DNA from: Ustilago trichophora
Lineage: Eukaryota; Basidiomycota; Ustilaginomycetes; Ustilaginales; Ustilaginaceae
NCBI GenBank assembly: GCA_900323505.1
Contig: OOIN01000012.1
Location: 558,001-622,000, forward strand
Length of the DNA stretch: 64,000 bases
Direction of reading: 5' to 3'
A program made the position numbers and the translations under genes. This document shows, one piece after another, positions 12,001 through 22,462 of the stretch. The notes beneath the pieces are model-generated. The model ran no database searches, was not told the DNA's origin, and saw only the letters and a list, made by a program, of their open reading frames with translations. The first letter of the stretch is position 1, and each line of letters starts with the position of its first letter.

Positions 12001-12104
12001 CGCTGCTGTATGTTTGGAACGGTGTGGCCAAGGTGGAGCAGAACGCGAGCAAGGTCAATGGTGCTGCTAGCTTGGGAGAGCTGATGGAGGTTGAGGCGCT
12101 CTGA
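9086..12104 (+). CDS. PWP2: PWP2, U3 snoRNP (UTP-B) WD40 protein
   Basis: Two exons, 9086-9561 and 9881-12104, together encode 899 aa. The donor is CAG|GTAAGT and the acceptor GTGACAG|ATTC. Joining them gives SRFFITTSKDMTARLYSLD across the junction, so WD40 propeller sequence continues in frame. The protein opens with a Pwp2-type start (FKFSNLCGTVYQGGNVVFS), carries two tandem propellers with many GH...WD-type repeats, and ends in the helical Pwp2 C-terminal domain (LPTVLRLIADRLQ, HVEFHLRWIAAIFSVRG). In yeast Pwp2 scaffolds UTP-B in the small-subunit processome, acting in 18S pre-rRNA processing in the nucleolus. Length and domain order match the family. The 319-nt intron is long for this window. 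Confidence 0.95.
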
Positions 12105-13554
12105 TTTGCTCTCAAATATGCTACCTCTTTTGTTTGCCTTGTATCTATACGAATCATCGTTGTCCAACCGATGCTGGTGTGAACGCTTTTGTTTTTTTGG
12201 TAGGGTGTGCAGAAAGAATCTGGTGTGAGACACGCAGCTGTGGTACGAGGAACTCGAAGTAGAAACTCCGAGATGACCGATATCGTCTCTTCAATCGCAA
12301 GATGAGGTCCGTGTTGGCCGGGCCGCCTTTTGAGCTCCGGACACCGCTAGCTCGGCAACGCAGTTGTTTGTTCATCTCGCTCGGGATGCGGTGCGCGACG
12401 ATGTGAGAGAATGGAAAGCAGAATCTAGGGTTCACCTATCTTTGACTCACACGGTCCAGAGGTCTCATGCACATAGACAACCTGGAGAGGGAATGCAACG
12501 CTTCAGTCAATGGTCAATATGTATCAGCTGAGCTTCAACGTTACAAGGGTAAGCTGCCGCTTCTCACTCGGTGCGAAAAAGTTCAAGGAGAAACTACTGT
12601 CATGCTTGTTCGTTTGAGAGTGTGACCATTTGACGGTGCTGCACATGAGCTGGTTCGTTGGCTCGCTTCTTTGTCAAAGCGAGTCACGCAGAGCGAAAGG
12701 TTGAAAAGCCTTGATTGCATGAGCAGCCACGCGGTCGCGGTAACTTGGCGGTCGGTATCGGGCGCTTGCCTAGCAATCACATTACAGTTTGCTCGCCGCA
12801 CTTTGCTGCTGAGCACAACTCGCGATAACATACCAGGGTAAGGTGCTGCAAAGCCCAAGTTGACCAGCGCTACTCTGTGTATCGGAGCTGGAATTGCCTT
12901 AAGACCCACAAGACAAAGTGAGCGGACTAGGATAGAGCTTTTGCAAGGCATCTGCCTGAACCTTGACACTCGCTACTCTGCGAGAGAGGGAGAAAGAGCC
13001 ACTAAGCCCGGGCCGAGTAAACTTGATGGAAAATGTGATTTCACTTAGTTTGCGCGCACAAGCTGAAAGCTTTTTTCTTTTCTTTTCTTTTTTTTATTTT
13101 TTTTATTTTTTTCCCTCCTCCAATGTCGCCTAACTTGGACCCTCTAGAACCCTGGGGTGCCGGGTTTTAGTCTCGTTTTCAGGAGGTGGCAAAAAGAAAG
13201 AGAGTAGAAAACAGCAAAGAGCAGATTTTCAAGTTTTGAGTTTGTGACTCTGCGATTCTGCCCAGACGGTCTGCTCTTGAACGCATCTTGCAGTTCGTAC
13301 CACCCCGCAGCGCAATGCCAGGTTACTGTACCCTCTTGCGTCGATTTGGCTAAAGTATTTGTAACTGCCTCGCTTATGGTGGTTTCTCTTTTACACCTGC
13401 TGCACATACTGCTGCTACTACTCCTGCTACTGCTGTTGCTGCTCTGTGAACAGGCTGACGGCAGGCCCGCACTCTAAAAGCTGCGCTTCCAATCTTGTTC
13501 TTCTGGCGCACAAAGTACGCTCGCTCACTGCGCTGCCTGTATTTGGTGCTCTTC

Positions 13555-13593
<39 letters not shown>

Positions 13594-13960
13594 ATCTCCG
13601 CCAATCTCGTTCCTTACCATCATCAGCCCTTTCATCTGTGCCTACATCGTCTCACTGGACTTTGTCAAGTGTTCCTGATCTACTTGCATCGCCAACGCAA
13701 TCCCACAGCATATATTCCACAGCGCCATCCTTGGTCCCGCCATTCCAGCACAATCTCTTTCAGCATTACTGCCTGATAAGGAGCTCGTTCTAGACACATA
13801 GCAACGTCTTTGACTACAGGCGTACTGCTTTCTGTAGCGGTGTTCTCAACGATTGATCCAGCCGCTTTTCTTCGAATACACTTGGACCATCGCAGCGCAC
13901 ACCTGGTTCCACCAAGCTCCACATTTGCACAGCTTCCGATCAAATCACCGCCGTGGATAG
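12105..13960. other. Intergenic region, PWP2 3' side and NNR1 leader
   Basis: No convincing gene is visible. The stretch holds a T-rich block (about 13069-13115), a (CT)n tract (about 13561-13592) and several short shadow ORFs. From 13381 to 14107 I found no ATG on the plus strand, which matters for how the downstream gene is initiated. Confidence 0.6.
13561..13592. repeat. (CT)n microsatellite in the NNR1 leader
   Basis: About sixteen CT dinucleotides form a pyrimidine tract of the kind found upstream of many genes here. Confidence 0.9.
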
Positions 13961-14107
13961 TGCCCTCTCTTGCTCAACGTGAACCGTCTTCGAACAACAC
14001 GGCGGATCTCCAGCACAATATCCTGGAGATTCCAGCCATCTTTACACCCACTCACCCACCAAAGGCTCTCTCGCCGTCTTTTGCAATCACGCACGTTTGG
14101 CAGCAAC
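13961..14107 (+). other. In-frame, AUG-less N-terminal extension of NNR1 (candidate mitochondrial presequence)
   Basis: The frame of the epimerase remains open upstream of its first ATG to a TAG at 13958. The roughly 46 codons from TTG at 13970 encode a segment with about ten Arg and no Asp or Glu (RLRTTRRISSTISWRFQ, then RLSRRLLQSRTFGSN). This is a textbook mitochondrial targeting composition with an R-2 or R-10-type cleavage context. Near-cognate starts in frame are TTG 13970, GTG 13979 and ATA. Whether it is translated is inference. Confidence 0.45.
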
Positions 14108-14953
14108 ATGTCGTCCACGACACCCACACAGACACAAACCTCAGCGGCCTCCTCCTCCTCCGCCGCCGCCGACTCAGCGCCGCTGCGATTGAGATACATT
14201 GACGCTTCTACAGCACAAAAGATTGATCAAGAGCTCATGTCGCCCTCTGGCGGCTTCTCTATCGATCAACTTATGGAGCTCGCAGGTCTTTCATGCGCAC
14301 AGGCCGTTTTCGAGTGTTATCCACCTACCAAGTATCCCAACGTTCTTGTAGCCTGTGGACCCGGTAATCAAGGCGGAGATGGACTCGTAGCAGCTCGCCA
14401 CCTCTACCATTTTGGATACGAGCCTTCCGTCTGGTATCCTAAAGAAGGCAAGACTGATCTCTTTTCTCGGCTCAAAGTCCAACTTGAAAACCTCGGATTG
14501 CATTTCGTACCCCAAGACGACTTCCAAGACGCCCTCGAAGAAGCCGATGTCGTCCTCGACAGCGTCTTTGGTTTTAGCTTCAAAGGTGAAGTTCGTGAAC
14601 CCTTCAAAGCGCCATTGGAAAACCTCAAGTACGAGTCACGAATCGAGTTTGAAGCACGCAAAAAGATGCCTCCCATCGTATCCGTCGACATTCCTAGCTC
14701 CTGGGATGTTGAGAAGGGTAACCTCAACAAGGCTTTTACTCCTAGCGTATTGATCAGTCTATCGGCGCCAAAGTTGGGCGCGATCCAGTTCAACGGGAGA
14801 CACTTTTTGGGCGGCAGATTCTTGCCGGAAGATCTCGAAGCCAAATTCGACCTCCAGCTGCCAGATTATCCAGGTACAGAACAGGTGGTTGAAATTACTG
14901 GTGCCCAACCGCTCGAAAGCCAGGAGGCTGAGCTTCGGCAGCAGCAGCAATGA
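14108..14953 (+). CDS. NNR1: NAD(P)HX epimerase (YjeF_N domain)
   Basis: This ORF encodes 281 aa from the first ATG. After a Ser/Thr/Ala-rich linker comes a complete YjeF N-terminal domain: IDQELM, FSIDQLMELAGLSCAQAV, the nucleotide-binding loop VACGPGNQGGDGLVAARHLY, DVVLDSVFGFSFKGEVREPF, VSVDIPSSWDVEKG and LSAPKLGAIQFNGRHFLGGRF. In the family this enzyme (human NAXE) interconverts R- and S-NAD(P)HX so that the dehydratase can repair damaged nicotinamide cofactors, in cytosol and mitochondria. An in-frame upstream extension without an ATG looks like a mitochondrial presequence. The gene converges on the TBC-GAP gene, with about 200 bp between the stops. Confidence 0.92.
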   Translation: MSSTTPTQTQTSAASSSSAAADSAPLRLRYIDASTAQKIDQELMSPSGGFSIDQLMELAGLSCAQAVFECYPPTKYPNVLVACGPGNQGGDGLVAARHLYHFGYEPSVWYPKEGKTDLFSRLKVQLENLGLHFVPQDDFQDALEEADVVLDSVFGFSFKGEVREPFKAPLENLKYESRIEFEARKKMPPIVSVDIPSSWDVEKGNLNKAFTPSVLISLSAPKLGAIQFNGRHFLGGRFLPEDLEAKFDLQLPDYPGTEQVVEITGAQPLESQEAELRQQQQ

Positions 14954-15159
14954 CACCATGTAGATAGGGTAAACCTCGCTCTGACTCTCTTGCTTCGCTT
15001 TATCACTTTCCACTGTCATCTCTTTATATATGTTGGAGAAGAAGTGTGTGCATGACTAGTTATCTTATCCTTTGGGTTCTCTGTCAAACTTTTCTTTCAA
15101 CGAGTGGATGGCATGAGATGCGTGTGTTGTGATATAAAAGCAGGGTGAAAAGTGTGCAT

Positions 15160-18042
15160 CTAGAGCAAAATTTGTAGCTCTTGCTGAGTCAACAAGTGCA
15201 AAAAGTCGATGTTTTTGGCTTGTTTGTTGCTATCATGATGCTTCTGAATCGAGTCTGCTTGGTGGGTTTCTTCTGTTTTTTCCTCTGCAAATTGGCTTTG
15301 GGATCGTAGAACGACCTCTCTAAAGCTCTTTGCCAGAACTTCTGCTTTACATATTACGGCGTTGACGTCAAATTCCCCCGTGAGAGAGTTAAAGTACTGG
15401 AGAATCTCGTCAAAGTGTTCCAGATAGCGGATAATGTAATCGCGATGCTGTTCTAGTAGGGCCAATGCGCAAAAGATGTGGAAGGATCTACTGAGGGTCC
15501 ATTCTCCTCGATCTTGAGCGACGCTCTCTTCGTCTTTGTTTTCACCATCGCCAATGGCGGATGATGGTGTTGCTTGCGGAGTAGATGAAGTGGGTGAAGC
15601 AGAGGGCTCTGCTGCCCAACATGCTTCCCACAAAGTCATGGTTTGATCGAATCGAAACTCTCGTTTGAAACGTACCAACAACCATCGATAGCAGAAAAAT
15701 AGATGCAACGACTCGGTCTTCTCCAAGTGCGCATACAGTGCCGGATCCATGATACTGATCAATTTTTGCAAAACCAAGAGTTGCGTCTTCATTCCACTCT
15801 GATCCCGATAGAAATTGCTCTTGGTACGCTCCATAAATCCAACAAAGCACCAAAATGTTGCCACTTCATCACCCTCACATGCGATGTAGAGCGGCGAGCA
15901 GAGATCAGACATTCCTTGAACGTATCCTGCCAGCAAACTTTCCCGAGTGGTAGTGGTGTCGGAAGCTGGATCTTGCAAGGACGAAGGATGTTCAGATTCC
16001 CAGAGCCCATAGGTGAGCAAAATTTCGCCCAACCTTGCAATGTGCGAATTGGGGTCTCGCATCGGATCGGCGTCTGGATCTGCAATAAAGGCCGGATCGC
16101 GTGCGAAGAGCGGATGCGTTCGGTCGGTTCGCAAACAGTCCACTCTCACCCGATGCCGTTGCTCGCGGAACGCATCCGTGGCAAGAAGGTCGTCGTCGGT
16201 CTGCCATCGTGCCTTGTAGTAGTGATATTCCACCTCTTTCTGCTCCCATATCGCAGCGCGAGATTCAGAGGTTCCGCCAAAGGGAATGGCATCCAGCAGG
16301 TAAGGCCAAGCAAGCTTTCGTGCTTGATCAGTGAGCCCGTTGACGAATATACGATGGCGAATCTCGTGCGCGGGATACATGGGTCGGCCGGTATCCGGAT
16401 CGAAAAAGGATCGCCATTCTGCTGCGTCGAGTCCCACCGAGGATGGAGGTGTGGAATCAGGGTCCAACTTGAGATCGGCAAATCGAGCCTCTCGCTCAGA
16501 AGTGGGGCGAGGCAGGTCATAGATCTTTTCGAGCACTTCGAAAGGTCCAAGTTCGCTTCCCTCTGTGCGAGCACCGCCAGAGCTGGACGGTTCACCGTGT
16601 GTGTTAGCGCTTGCAGCCAGAGCGGCATCACCCATGTTGGCACCGAGGCGCTCTTCCTTGCGCCGATTTCGCTCACCTTCCTCGGCCACAAGCCTCGCCC
16701 AGCGTGCAAGATAGACTCGGGCAAAGTACTCACCAGAACCGCCCGTGTTGGCGATACTGGACTCACGCCATTCCCACTCTCCCTCGTTCGGTCCCAAGGG
16801 TACAGGACCAGCCTGAGCAAAGGACTGTACGGGGCCAGGCAGATGTGAGGCGTATGGTCTCGCGAGGGGATGAGAAAGCACCGTGTGCGATGCATGTCTG
16901 GCTTGCTGTGTAAAGTTGGCGAACGATGACAGAACCGACATGCGTGCGCTTTTGGCCCAAACTGTAAGATTGTCCATTGCCAAGTCGTTGTTGCGCCTTC
17001 CTGGAGTGCCATTGCTGGGCAAAGATTGGTGAAGCGGGGACATGGAATAAGCGTTGTCAGAGAGATCATGGCTCCAAGCGGCATTGGCTGGGTTGGGATT
17101 CGGCATGTCGATGGCGTCATCGTCAAAGAGGGGCGTGCTGTGTGTTTCGAGATCTGTACGGGATGGATTGACGAGGAAAAGATTGGGTTCGAGTGCGCTG
17201 CGATGGACGTTGGCGTACTTGCGCAGTTGCTGCACAAGCTCATCGCCGCCCCATGTCGGAGACGGGGAAGTTGGACGTGGTGATGCTCGATGCGATGATG
17301 CAGCCGACCACGAAGACGAGTTTGGCATTGCAGAGAGCTTTTTGGCATCTTCCGCTTGCAGTCGAGAGGCCGAAGCAGCAGCAGCAGCATCTGCAGTTGC
17401 AGATTGCTTAGCCCTATGCATGGAAAGCACGGTGCTCTTACTCTCGTCATCATGGAAATGCAGCGTCGGCATGGCCAACCCACCCACCTGACTGATGGTC
17501 ACCGTGCCATACCACGAGCTTATTGTTGGCTTCTTTATCATGAAACCATATATGCTCGTGAGGGGCAGCGAAAAGGCGTAGGTGGAAGAAGTGGGTGGTT
17601 CAGCGATGAGCATGGAACCTGGATCGTCTTCGTCTTCTTCGACAGTGTCGAGGCTTTTGCGCGGTTCATGGAGTTGGGTATCATCGCCTGCGCGGGCAGA
17701 GGTGGTATACTCGATGCGCACAAATTTTTCGAGCTCCTGACGCTGTTCTACGAGGCTTTCGGGGAGAAAGGATAGAAGGATTTTGGCTCCGGGTCGAGAT
17801 GGACCGGCTCGGCTGAGGGCAAGGTAACCTGGGACATTGTGCTTTGCGTAGGGTGATGGGTGAACGTAGACTTTAGACTTGGACCACAGCAGCGTATGTG
17901 ATTGTGATGAAGATGATGCTTGATTCAAAGTAGAGACGGAAGATGAGGCTGGCGCAGATGGAGATTGCTGTGGTGCCTGAGAACTGCCGGCTTGGTGGCC
18001 CGGCGTTGGACTATCGACGATTGGCTCGGTTTGGTCGGCCAT
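15160..18042 (-). CDS. GYP7: TBC-domain Rab GTPase-activating protein, Gyp7/TBC1D15-like
   Basis: A single exon of 960 aa starts at MADQTEPIVD. The frame is open for 130 more codons upstream, but that part is low-complexity. The N-terminal half has the Rab-binding-type region of the Gyp7/TBC1D15 family (LLWSKSKVYVHPSPYAKHNV, then PGYLALSRAG). The C-terminal half is a TBC domain: FVNGLTDQARKLAWPYLLDA, the arginine-finger motif DCLRTDRTHPLF, the glutamine-finger motif YVQGMSDLCSPLY, and LHLFFCYRWLLVRFKREF. Both catalytic fingers are present, so it should be an active GAP. Gyp7 acts on Ypt7/Rab7 in vacuole and endosome fusion; that substrate is inferred from family membership. The Ser/Pro-rich insert between the halves is long. 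Confidence 0.88.
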   Translation of the reverse strand: MADQTEPIVDSPTPGHQAGSSQAPQQSPSAPASSSVSTLNQASSSSQSHTLLWSKSKVYVHPSPYAKHNVPGYLALSRAGPSRPGAKILLSFLPESLVEQRQELEKFVRIEYTTSARAGDDTQLHEPRKSLDTVEEDEDDPGSMLIAEPPTSSTYAFSLPLTSIYGFMIKKPTISSWYGTVTISQVGGLAMPTLHFHDDESKSTVLSMHRAKQSATADAAAAASASRLQAEDAKKLSAMPNSSSWSAASSHRASPRPTSPSPTWGGDELVQQLRKYANVHRSALEPNLFLVNPSRTDLETHSTPLFDDDAIDMPNPNPANAAWSHDLSDNAYSMSPLHQSLPSNGTPGRRNNDLAMDNLTVWAKSARMSVLSSFANFTQQARHASHTVLSHPLARPYASHLPGPVQSFAQAGPVPLGPNEGEWEWRESSIANTGGSGEYFARVYLARWARLVAEEGERNRRKEERLGANMGDAALAASANTHGEPSSSGGARTEGSELGPFEVLEKIYDLPRPTSEREARFADLKLDPDSTPPSSVGLDAAEWRSFFDPDTGRPMYPAHEIRHRIFVNGLTDQARKLAWPYLLDAIPFGGTSESRAAIWEQKEVEYHYYKARWQTDDDLLATDAFREQRHRVRVDCLRTDRTHPLFARDPAFIADPDADPMRDPNSHIARLGEILLTYGLWESEHPSSLQDPASDTTTTRESLLAGYVQGMSDLCSPLYIACEGDEVATFWCFVGFMERTKSNFYRDQSGMKTQLLVLQKLISIMDPALYAHLEKTESLHLFFCYRWLLVRFKREFRFDQTMTLWEACWAAEPSASPTSSTPQATPSSAIGDGENKDEESVAQDRGEWTLSRSFHIFCALALLEQHRDYIIRYLEHFDEILQYFNSLTGEFDVNAVICKAEVLAKSFREVVLRSQSQFAEEKTEETHQADSIQKHHDSNKQAKNIDFLHLLTQQELQILL

Positions 18043-18497
18043 GACTATAACGTGGGCATTGACGCTGTCAGGCGGCGTGGTACGCGAGATTTTCTGATGT
18101 GTTACAGCTGGTCCAGTGTTAGAATGGAACCATGGTAGTGGACGGATGGTGACCAATGTCCATCTAGGCTTGGAGACAAAGAGCGGAACGATAACGAAGC
18201 CGCACAGACACTTTCGGCACACATAGCTGTCATACAGTACACAGCCAATCCTCCACATGTGTCGCACGCACAAAAACTCAGCCTGACAGCCTCGGTCCAG
18301 CCTTTTTTTTTCTTTTCTTTCTTTCTTTTTTTTTTTTTTTGATGCCTGCAATCCGTGACACTTTATGAATGCGCAGAACGAATTTGAGTTTGCGGCACGT
18401 GATGCATCAAAGTCAGCGCGCAACGCGCCCATAACAAACTAACACTCCCCAATTGATTTTTAGACAAAGGAGGAGTACTGTGCTGTAGCACAAGGCA

Positions 18498-18529
<32 letters not shown>

Positions 18530-18859
18530 ACAGATTCGTTTCTGTACATGCGGTTGACGACAAGACCTTAGCCTTCTTTGCTCACAGCCTGTGCCAGTTT
18601 CTCTCCACTCTGCCGAGACAGCTGACATTCGTGATTCAAGCTGCCGCCATCATCGACATCTTGACTAGACATCCTTCACTTCCATCACTGCGCTACCTTC
18701 TTTCATCTTACCTATACTGCCCCCATCCTGCATCGTCAATCGCAACGGGCTCGCGTCACATCCACATTCGCGTTTCAACAGCACGTCCCGCCTTGCGCTT
18801 CATAAACGTACATCACGCGACCATCCATCCGATCAACTTAGACCCACAGACGAGAAGCA
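18043..18859. other. Divergent promoter region, TBC-GAP / Cep57-like gene
   Basis: About 800 bp. It includes a poly-T/CTTT tract (about 18301-18340) and an (AGC)n repeat (18504-18530). In-frame codons upstream of the TBC gene start are low-complexity and are not counted as coding. Confidence 0.5.
18504..18530. repeat. (AGC)n trinucleotide repeat
   Basis: About nine AGC units in the non-coding divergent promoter between the TBC-GAP and Cep57-like genes. Confidence 0.9.
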
Positions 18860-21800
18860 ATGTCCAGAGCTGCTCGGCATCACTATCCCGTAGCATCCAC
18901 ATCTTATCACCAACCACCATCCGAACTTGGCTCGCGTCGTGCTCGCGCCACTGTTGATCGTCGTCAACCTCTTGCACCCTCCCACCCTGACTTTTCCCAA
19001 GACATCTACATCCCCGAATCACAAGAGGAACTCAACAGGGTCAGCATTGAATCTCGTTTGCTTCAGCCTAGCGGGCCAACTCACAACGTAGATATGCGCA
19101 GGGCCGATCTTACCTCGGCATCTTCCACGTTTGACACGTACGACCGCATCGGCCGAGAGCACGAATTTGCATCTGCACGTCCTCCTGTCGCTTCCATCGC
19201 CGGTAGACCTTCCATAGCTTCCAACATGCCATTAGCTTCAGACTATCTCTATCAGCTCGATGCTGATGAGAGCTTGATTCCCGGCGTCGGACGTGGCGTT
19301 CGAAGCACCGTGCCTTCCCAGACTTCGTATCAGGAGCGAATGCGCTCGCTGGCTCAGCACCGCTTCGAGTCTTCGCCGTCCAAGAGCCCTTACCGGCCCG
19401 GAAAGTACTCGACGGGGTATACAGGCTCTCAAGCTGCTAGACAGTCTGCGGCGTCCTCCTCTCACAGACCTCAACCTCGACCCAGTGCAGTGCCTCATCA
19501 GCCTCATGTCGAAAGCGAGAGTGAATCCGAGGGCGACTCTGCCACCGACTCTGGTGAATCCGATGCCATCAATGTCCGCACTGCCACCTTCAATAGCACA
19601 GGCAACCACCGCAACTTTGCAGCTACTCCCGCTGGCCACACGGCTACCATGACTGCCAACTTCCGCCAGCGTCCCAGCCTGGGCCAGGACACACTTGACC
19701 GCATCGAGTTCGACATTCCCACTGACACCGATGGCGAGCATCGTTCTCGCAAGGATGCGCCAAACACACGCGCGCCTGCTCAGCAACAAAGACATCATCA
19801 TCAACAACAACAACAGCAGCAGCAGCACCACCAGCAGCAGCAAATGAGACCGCGTCCCGATCCCACCGGACCTTTCGCCTCGCCACGAGCCACCAACACT
19901 TTTGGCATGAACGCTGCCGACTATCAACAGCATCTTGCATCTAGAACACTAACCTCTCCCGCGCTGCGCACACTCATCGGTGACCGCTCCAAGAGTCCCG
20001 ACAGTCCCACGCCGGCCCCTTCCATCGATGGCGTTCTGTACGCGGGCAAGAACAATGGGCGAGCTGACATCCAGCGCCAACAGACACACCAGCAGCCTCG
20101 AGCTGCACGACAGTCGTCCGTCTCTGCCATCAGTGCGTTCGAGGATCTGGCACGTCGGTTGCAGCGAGATGTTGAGGTTACACGCAGGGCAGGAGACGTG
20201 GGTGCAGAGGAAATGGACGATGGCAGCGCCTCCAACTCTGGAGGTAGTGGGTTTGGACCAGGCAGTCAGGCATCTAGTGCTCGCACTCGTGTTGAGCCCG
20301 AAGCTGTACCAAACGCAGGCAAGGCCTTTGACGCGGCCCGCTTCAACTCGCACGGCTACCCTACGCACCAAAAGGCTGCAACTGGCAACGATGCTACCTC
20401 GCCCTGGGGTGTCCGCTTGCCAGATGTGACCGGTCTCACTTCCGCCCTTGGTTCTCCCGTCAAAGCACGCGACACCATCAAGCACCGACCCTTCGACAGC
20501 GCAGTAGGCAACCAAGACGCCCGTCTCGAAGAGCTCGTCAACCTTCGCTGCTTTGTTGACGGTATTCAAATCGAACTCGATCGCGCGGGCGAAAGAATCC
20601 TCAACCTGGAGCAGGCACAGGAGCAGCAGAGTCATGAGTTCCAGGGCTTGCGGTCCGAAATGCAGAGCGCGCTCAAGGATGTGCGCGCTTCTCAGCCTGC
20701 TTCATCGGAGGAGCAGCTTGTCCAGCTCATCTTGCAAAAGCTGCACCAGTCGAACACCGAGCAGACGCAACACAAGCAGAGCATGCCCGTTCAGACCACT
20801 CCTGCCCTCTCTGAAGCCACTCGCACGGACGTTATAAAGCCTACATCCCGAGCCCAGCCTGAAAGTAAGGAGACAAGGGCACCTCAGCAAGACGGGCGTA
20901 GCCAAGTTGAAGTGGTCAATCGTCTCTATGCCGAGCTTGACAAACTGAGAAGCGCGATGGAGGAACAATATCGTAGCGCCACTGGTCTTGAGCCCGAGAA
21001 CGAGATCGCTCAACCACCTGCCACACGACCGCAACATGCAGCATATCGACACCAAGACAACTTCCCCGCAGGTCGCGATCCATGGGACGCAATAGAAGCT
21101 CTCCGTCTTCAAGTCCTGAGCCTCGCTGACGAAGTCGAAGGTCTCAACGGGCTTGTTTTGGACCATCTTGTTCAGCCCGCACCTGTTGAAAGGAGAAGCA
21201 GACGAGCGCGCACCAGTGCCACTCGTCGGGAAGAACGCTTCTACGAACAGGACGCGCATCCCGCATCTGACCCTGTCCATCCAGTCCATCACTCTTCCGC
21301 TCGCTCCGCCCACCCCGCCTACCCACGAGAACGCGTTGAAGTGCGAACCGATCCCATCGATCAAGACTCCGACGAGCACTACCACCGCCGAGTCTCATTC
21401 GGCCGCCAAGACGACGTCCAAGAGTACGATCGCACACTTGACGCCGTGGCTGAGAATCTTCGCATCCAGCGCGAACGCCAGCGTCGCCGCAACAACCCTC
21501 CTCCCCCTCCCCCTCCTGCAAGGGTCGAAACCGATATCGACGAGAATGAGATCTCCCAGCTTGCCGAGACGCGCGCCTCCCGCGCAGCATCGCTTCTTGG
21601 CCCGCATCAGCATACGCACACCCCTCATCTGTGCACCGTTTGCAACTCCTCCGCCCGTTCTGCTGAGCGAAAAGCCTCTCGCCGAGCCCGACTTTTGCAA
21701 GCCGAGCGACGACGGGAAGCTGTAGATCTGGAAGAATCTATCCTCCTCGATGCTTTCGATCCCCCCGCAGGTCATTCGGCACGAAGGATTGGAGAGGAAC

Positions 21801-22255
21801 AACTGGCAACGCTACGAATCATCCTCCAAGAGCACTGGGATGAGTTCCTCCATCAACGCATGTTGTACGGTGAACTTGCCGATGAGCTCAAGACAATGAG
21901 TCCCAGTATGAGCAAGACCAAGAGACGCATTCTGGCCCAACACGTACTGGAGGCAGTAGAGTTGCTCGAGTTGAAAGCAGATCGTATCTGTCGTCTGGAA
22001 AGTGTCATTGCTAGCAGCTGTACTCCCGGGTCAGGTTTAGAGAGAGAAAGTGACAGAAGAGAGATGAGGGAGGAAGTGGCGGAGGACAAGGTTCGCAAGG
22101 AGGCTGGTTCAAGACAGGCCAGCACCGGCAGTCATACCGGCAGTGGTAGTAACAGACTTAAACATGCCATGGAAAGCTTTGAACGTCGATCAAGGTCCAC
22201 CGCTACTGCCCCTACTACTGGCAGAAACAGTCCCCCGACAACGCTCCGACTCTAA
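18860..22255 (+). CDS. Cep57/Ppc89-type spindle-pole/centrosome protein
   Basis: A single exon encodes 1131 aa. Most is disordered and rich in Ser, Gln, Arg and Pro, with a His/Gln run near residues 310-330. A coiled-coil stretch lies at about 560-720. The only strongly conserved domain is near the C-terminus, at about residues 975-1055 (EEQLATLRIILQEHWDEFLH, ELADELKTMS, ILAQHVLEAVELLELKADRI). It resembles the Cep57 microtubule-binding domain found in human Cep57 and fungal Ppc89-like spindle-pole scaffolds. A C-x2-C pair (LCTVCNSS) sits before it. The role is inferred: anchoring at the spindle pole body and microtubules. It converges on NSA1. Confidence 0.75.
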   Translation: MSRAARHHYPVASTSYHQPPSELGSRRARATVDRRQPLAPSHPDFSQDIYIPESQEELNRVSIESRLLQPSGPTHNVDMRRADLTSASSTFDTYDRIGREHEFASARPPVASIAGRPSIASNMPLASDYLYQLDADESLIPGVGRGVRSTVPSQTSYQERMRSLAQHRFESSPSKSPYRPGKYSTGYTGSQAARQSAASSSHRPQPRPSAVPHQPHVESESESEGDSATDSGESDAINVRTATFNSTGNHRNFAATPAGHTATMTANFRQRPSLGQDTLDRIEFDIPTDTDGEHRSRKDAPNTRAPAQQQRHHHQQQQQQQQHHQQQQMRPRPDPTGPFASPRATNTFGMNAADYQQHLASRTLTSPALRTLIGDRSKSPDSPTPAPSIDGVLYAGKNNGRADIQRQQTHQQPRAARQSSVSAISAFEDLARRLQRDVEVTRRAGDVGAEEMDDGSASNSGGSGFGPGSQASSARTRVEPEAVPNAGKAFDAARFNSHGYPTHQKAATGNDATSPWGVRLPDVTGLTSALGSPVKARDTIKHRPFDSAVGNQDARLEELVNLRCFVDGIQIELDRAGERILNLEQAQEQQSHEFQGLRSEMQSALKDVRASQPASSEEQLVQLILQKLHQSNTEQTQHKQSMPVQTTPALSEATRTDVIKPTSRAQPESKETRAPQQDGRSQVEVVNRLYAELDKLRSAMEEQYRSATGLEPENEIAQPPATRPQHAAYRHQDNFPAGRDPWDAIEALRLQVLSLADEVEGLNGLVLDHLVQPAPVERRSRRARTSATRREERFYEQDAHPASDPVHPVHHSSARSAHPAYPRERVEVRTDPIDQDSDEHYHRRVSFGRQDDVQEYDRTLDAVAENLRIQRERQRRRNNPPPPPPPARVETDIDENEISQLAETRASRAASLLGPHQHTHTPHLCTVCNSSARSAERKASRRARLLQAERRREAVDLEESILLDAFDPPAGHSARRIGEEQLATLRIILQEHWDEFLHQRMLYGELADELKTMSPSMSKTKRRILAQHVLEAVELLELKADRICRLESVIASSCTPGSGLERESDRREMREEVAEDKVRKEAGSRQASTGSHTGSGSNRLKHAMESFERRSRSTATAPTTGRNSPPTTLRL

Positions 22256-22462
22256 GCAACCCATTCATCATTCTCTGTGATAATTAGTGTAGAACCATTT
22301 GTATTCTGTGTAGCAATCACATTCTCAGCGAAATCGACATCCTTTCTACGCACAAGCGAGGCAGCAAGCGTGAAGCGTAATGTGTGAATCGAGGTCGTTA
22401 TAAATTAAGATGAGATTGCGAAGAGGAGGTCACAGACTGTCGAGGGTGACAGAAGGGTTGAA

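Noticed and set aside
18043..18432. N-terminal extension of the TBC-GAP to 1090 aa
   Set aside because: The extra 130 residues are Lys-run, Cys-rich and unlike the family. The Ser/Pro-rich sequence typical of these proteins begins at MADQTEP, so the start at 18042 is preferred.
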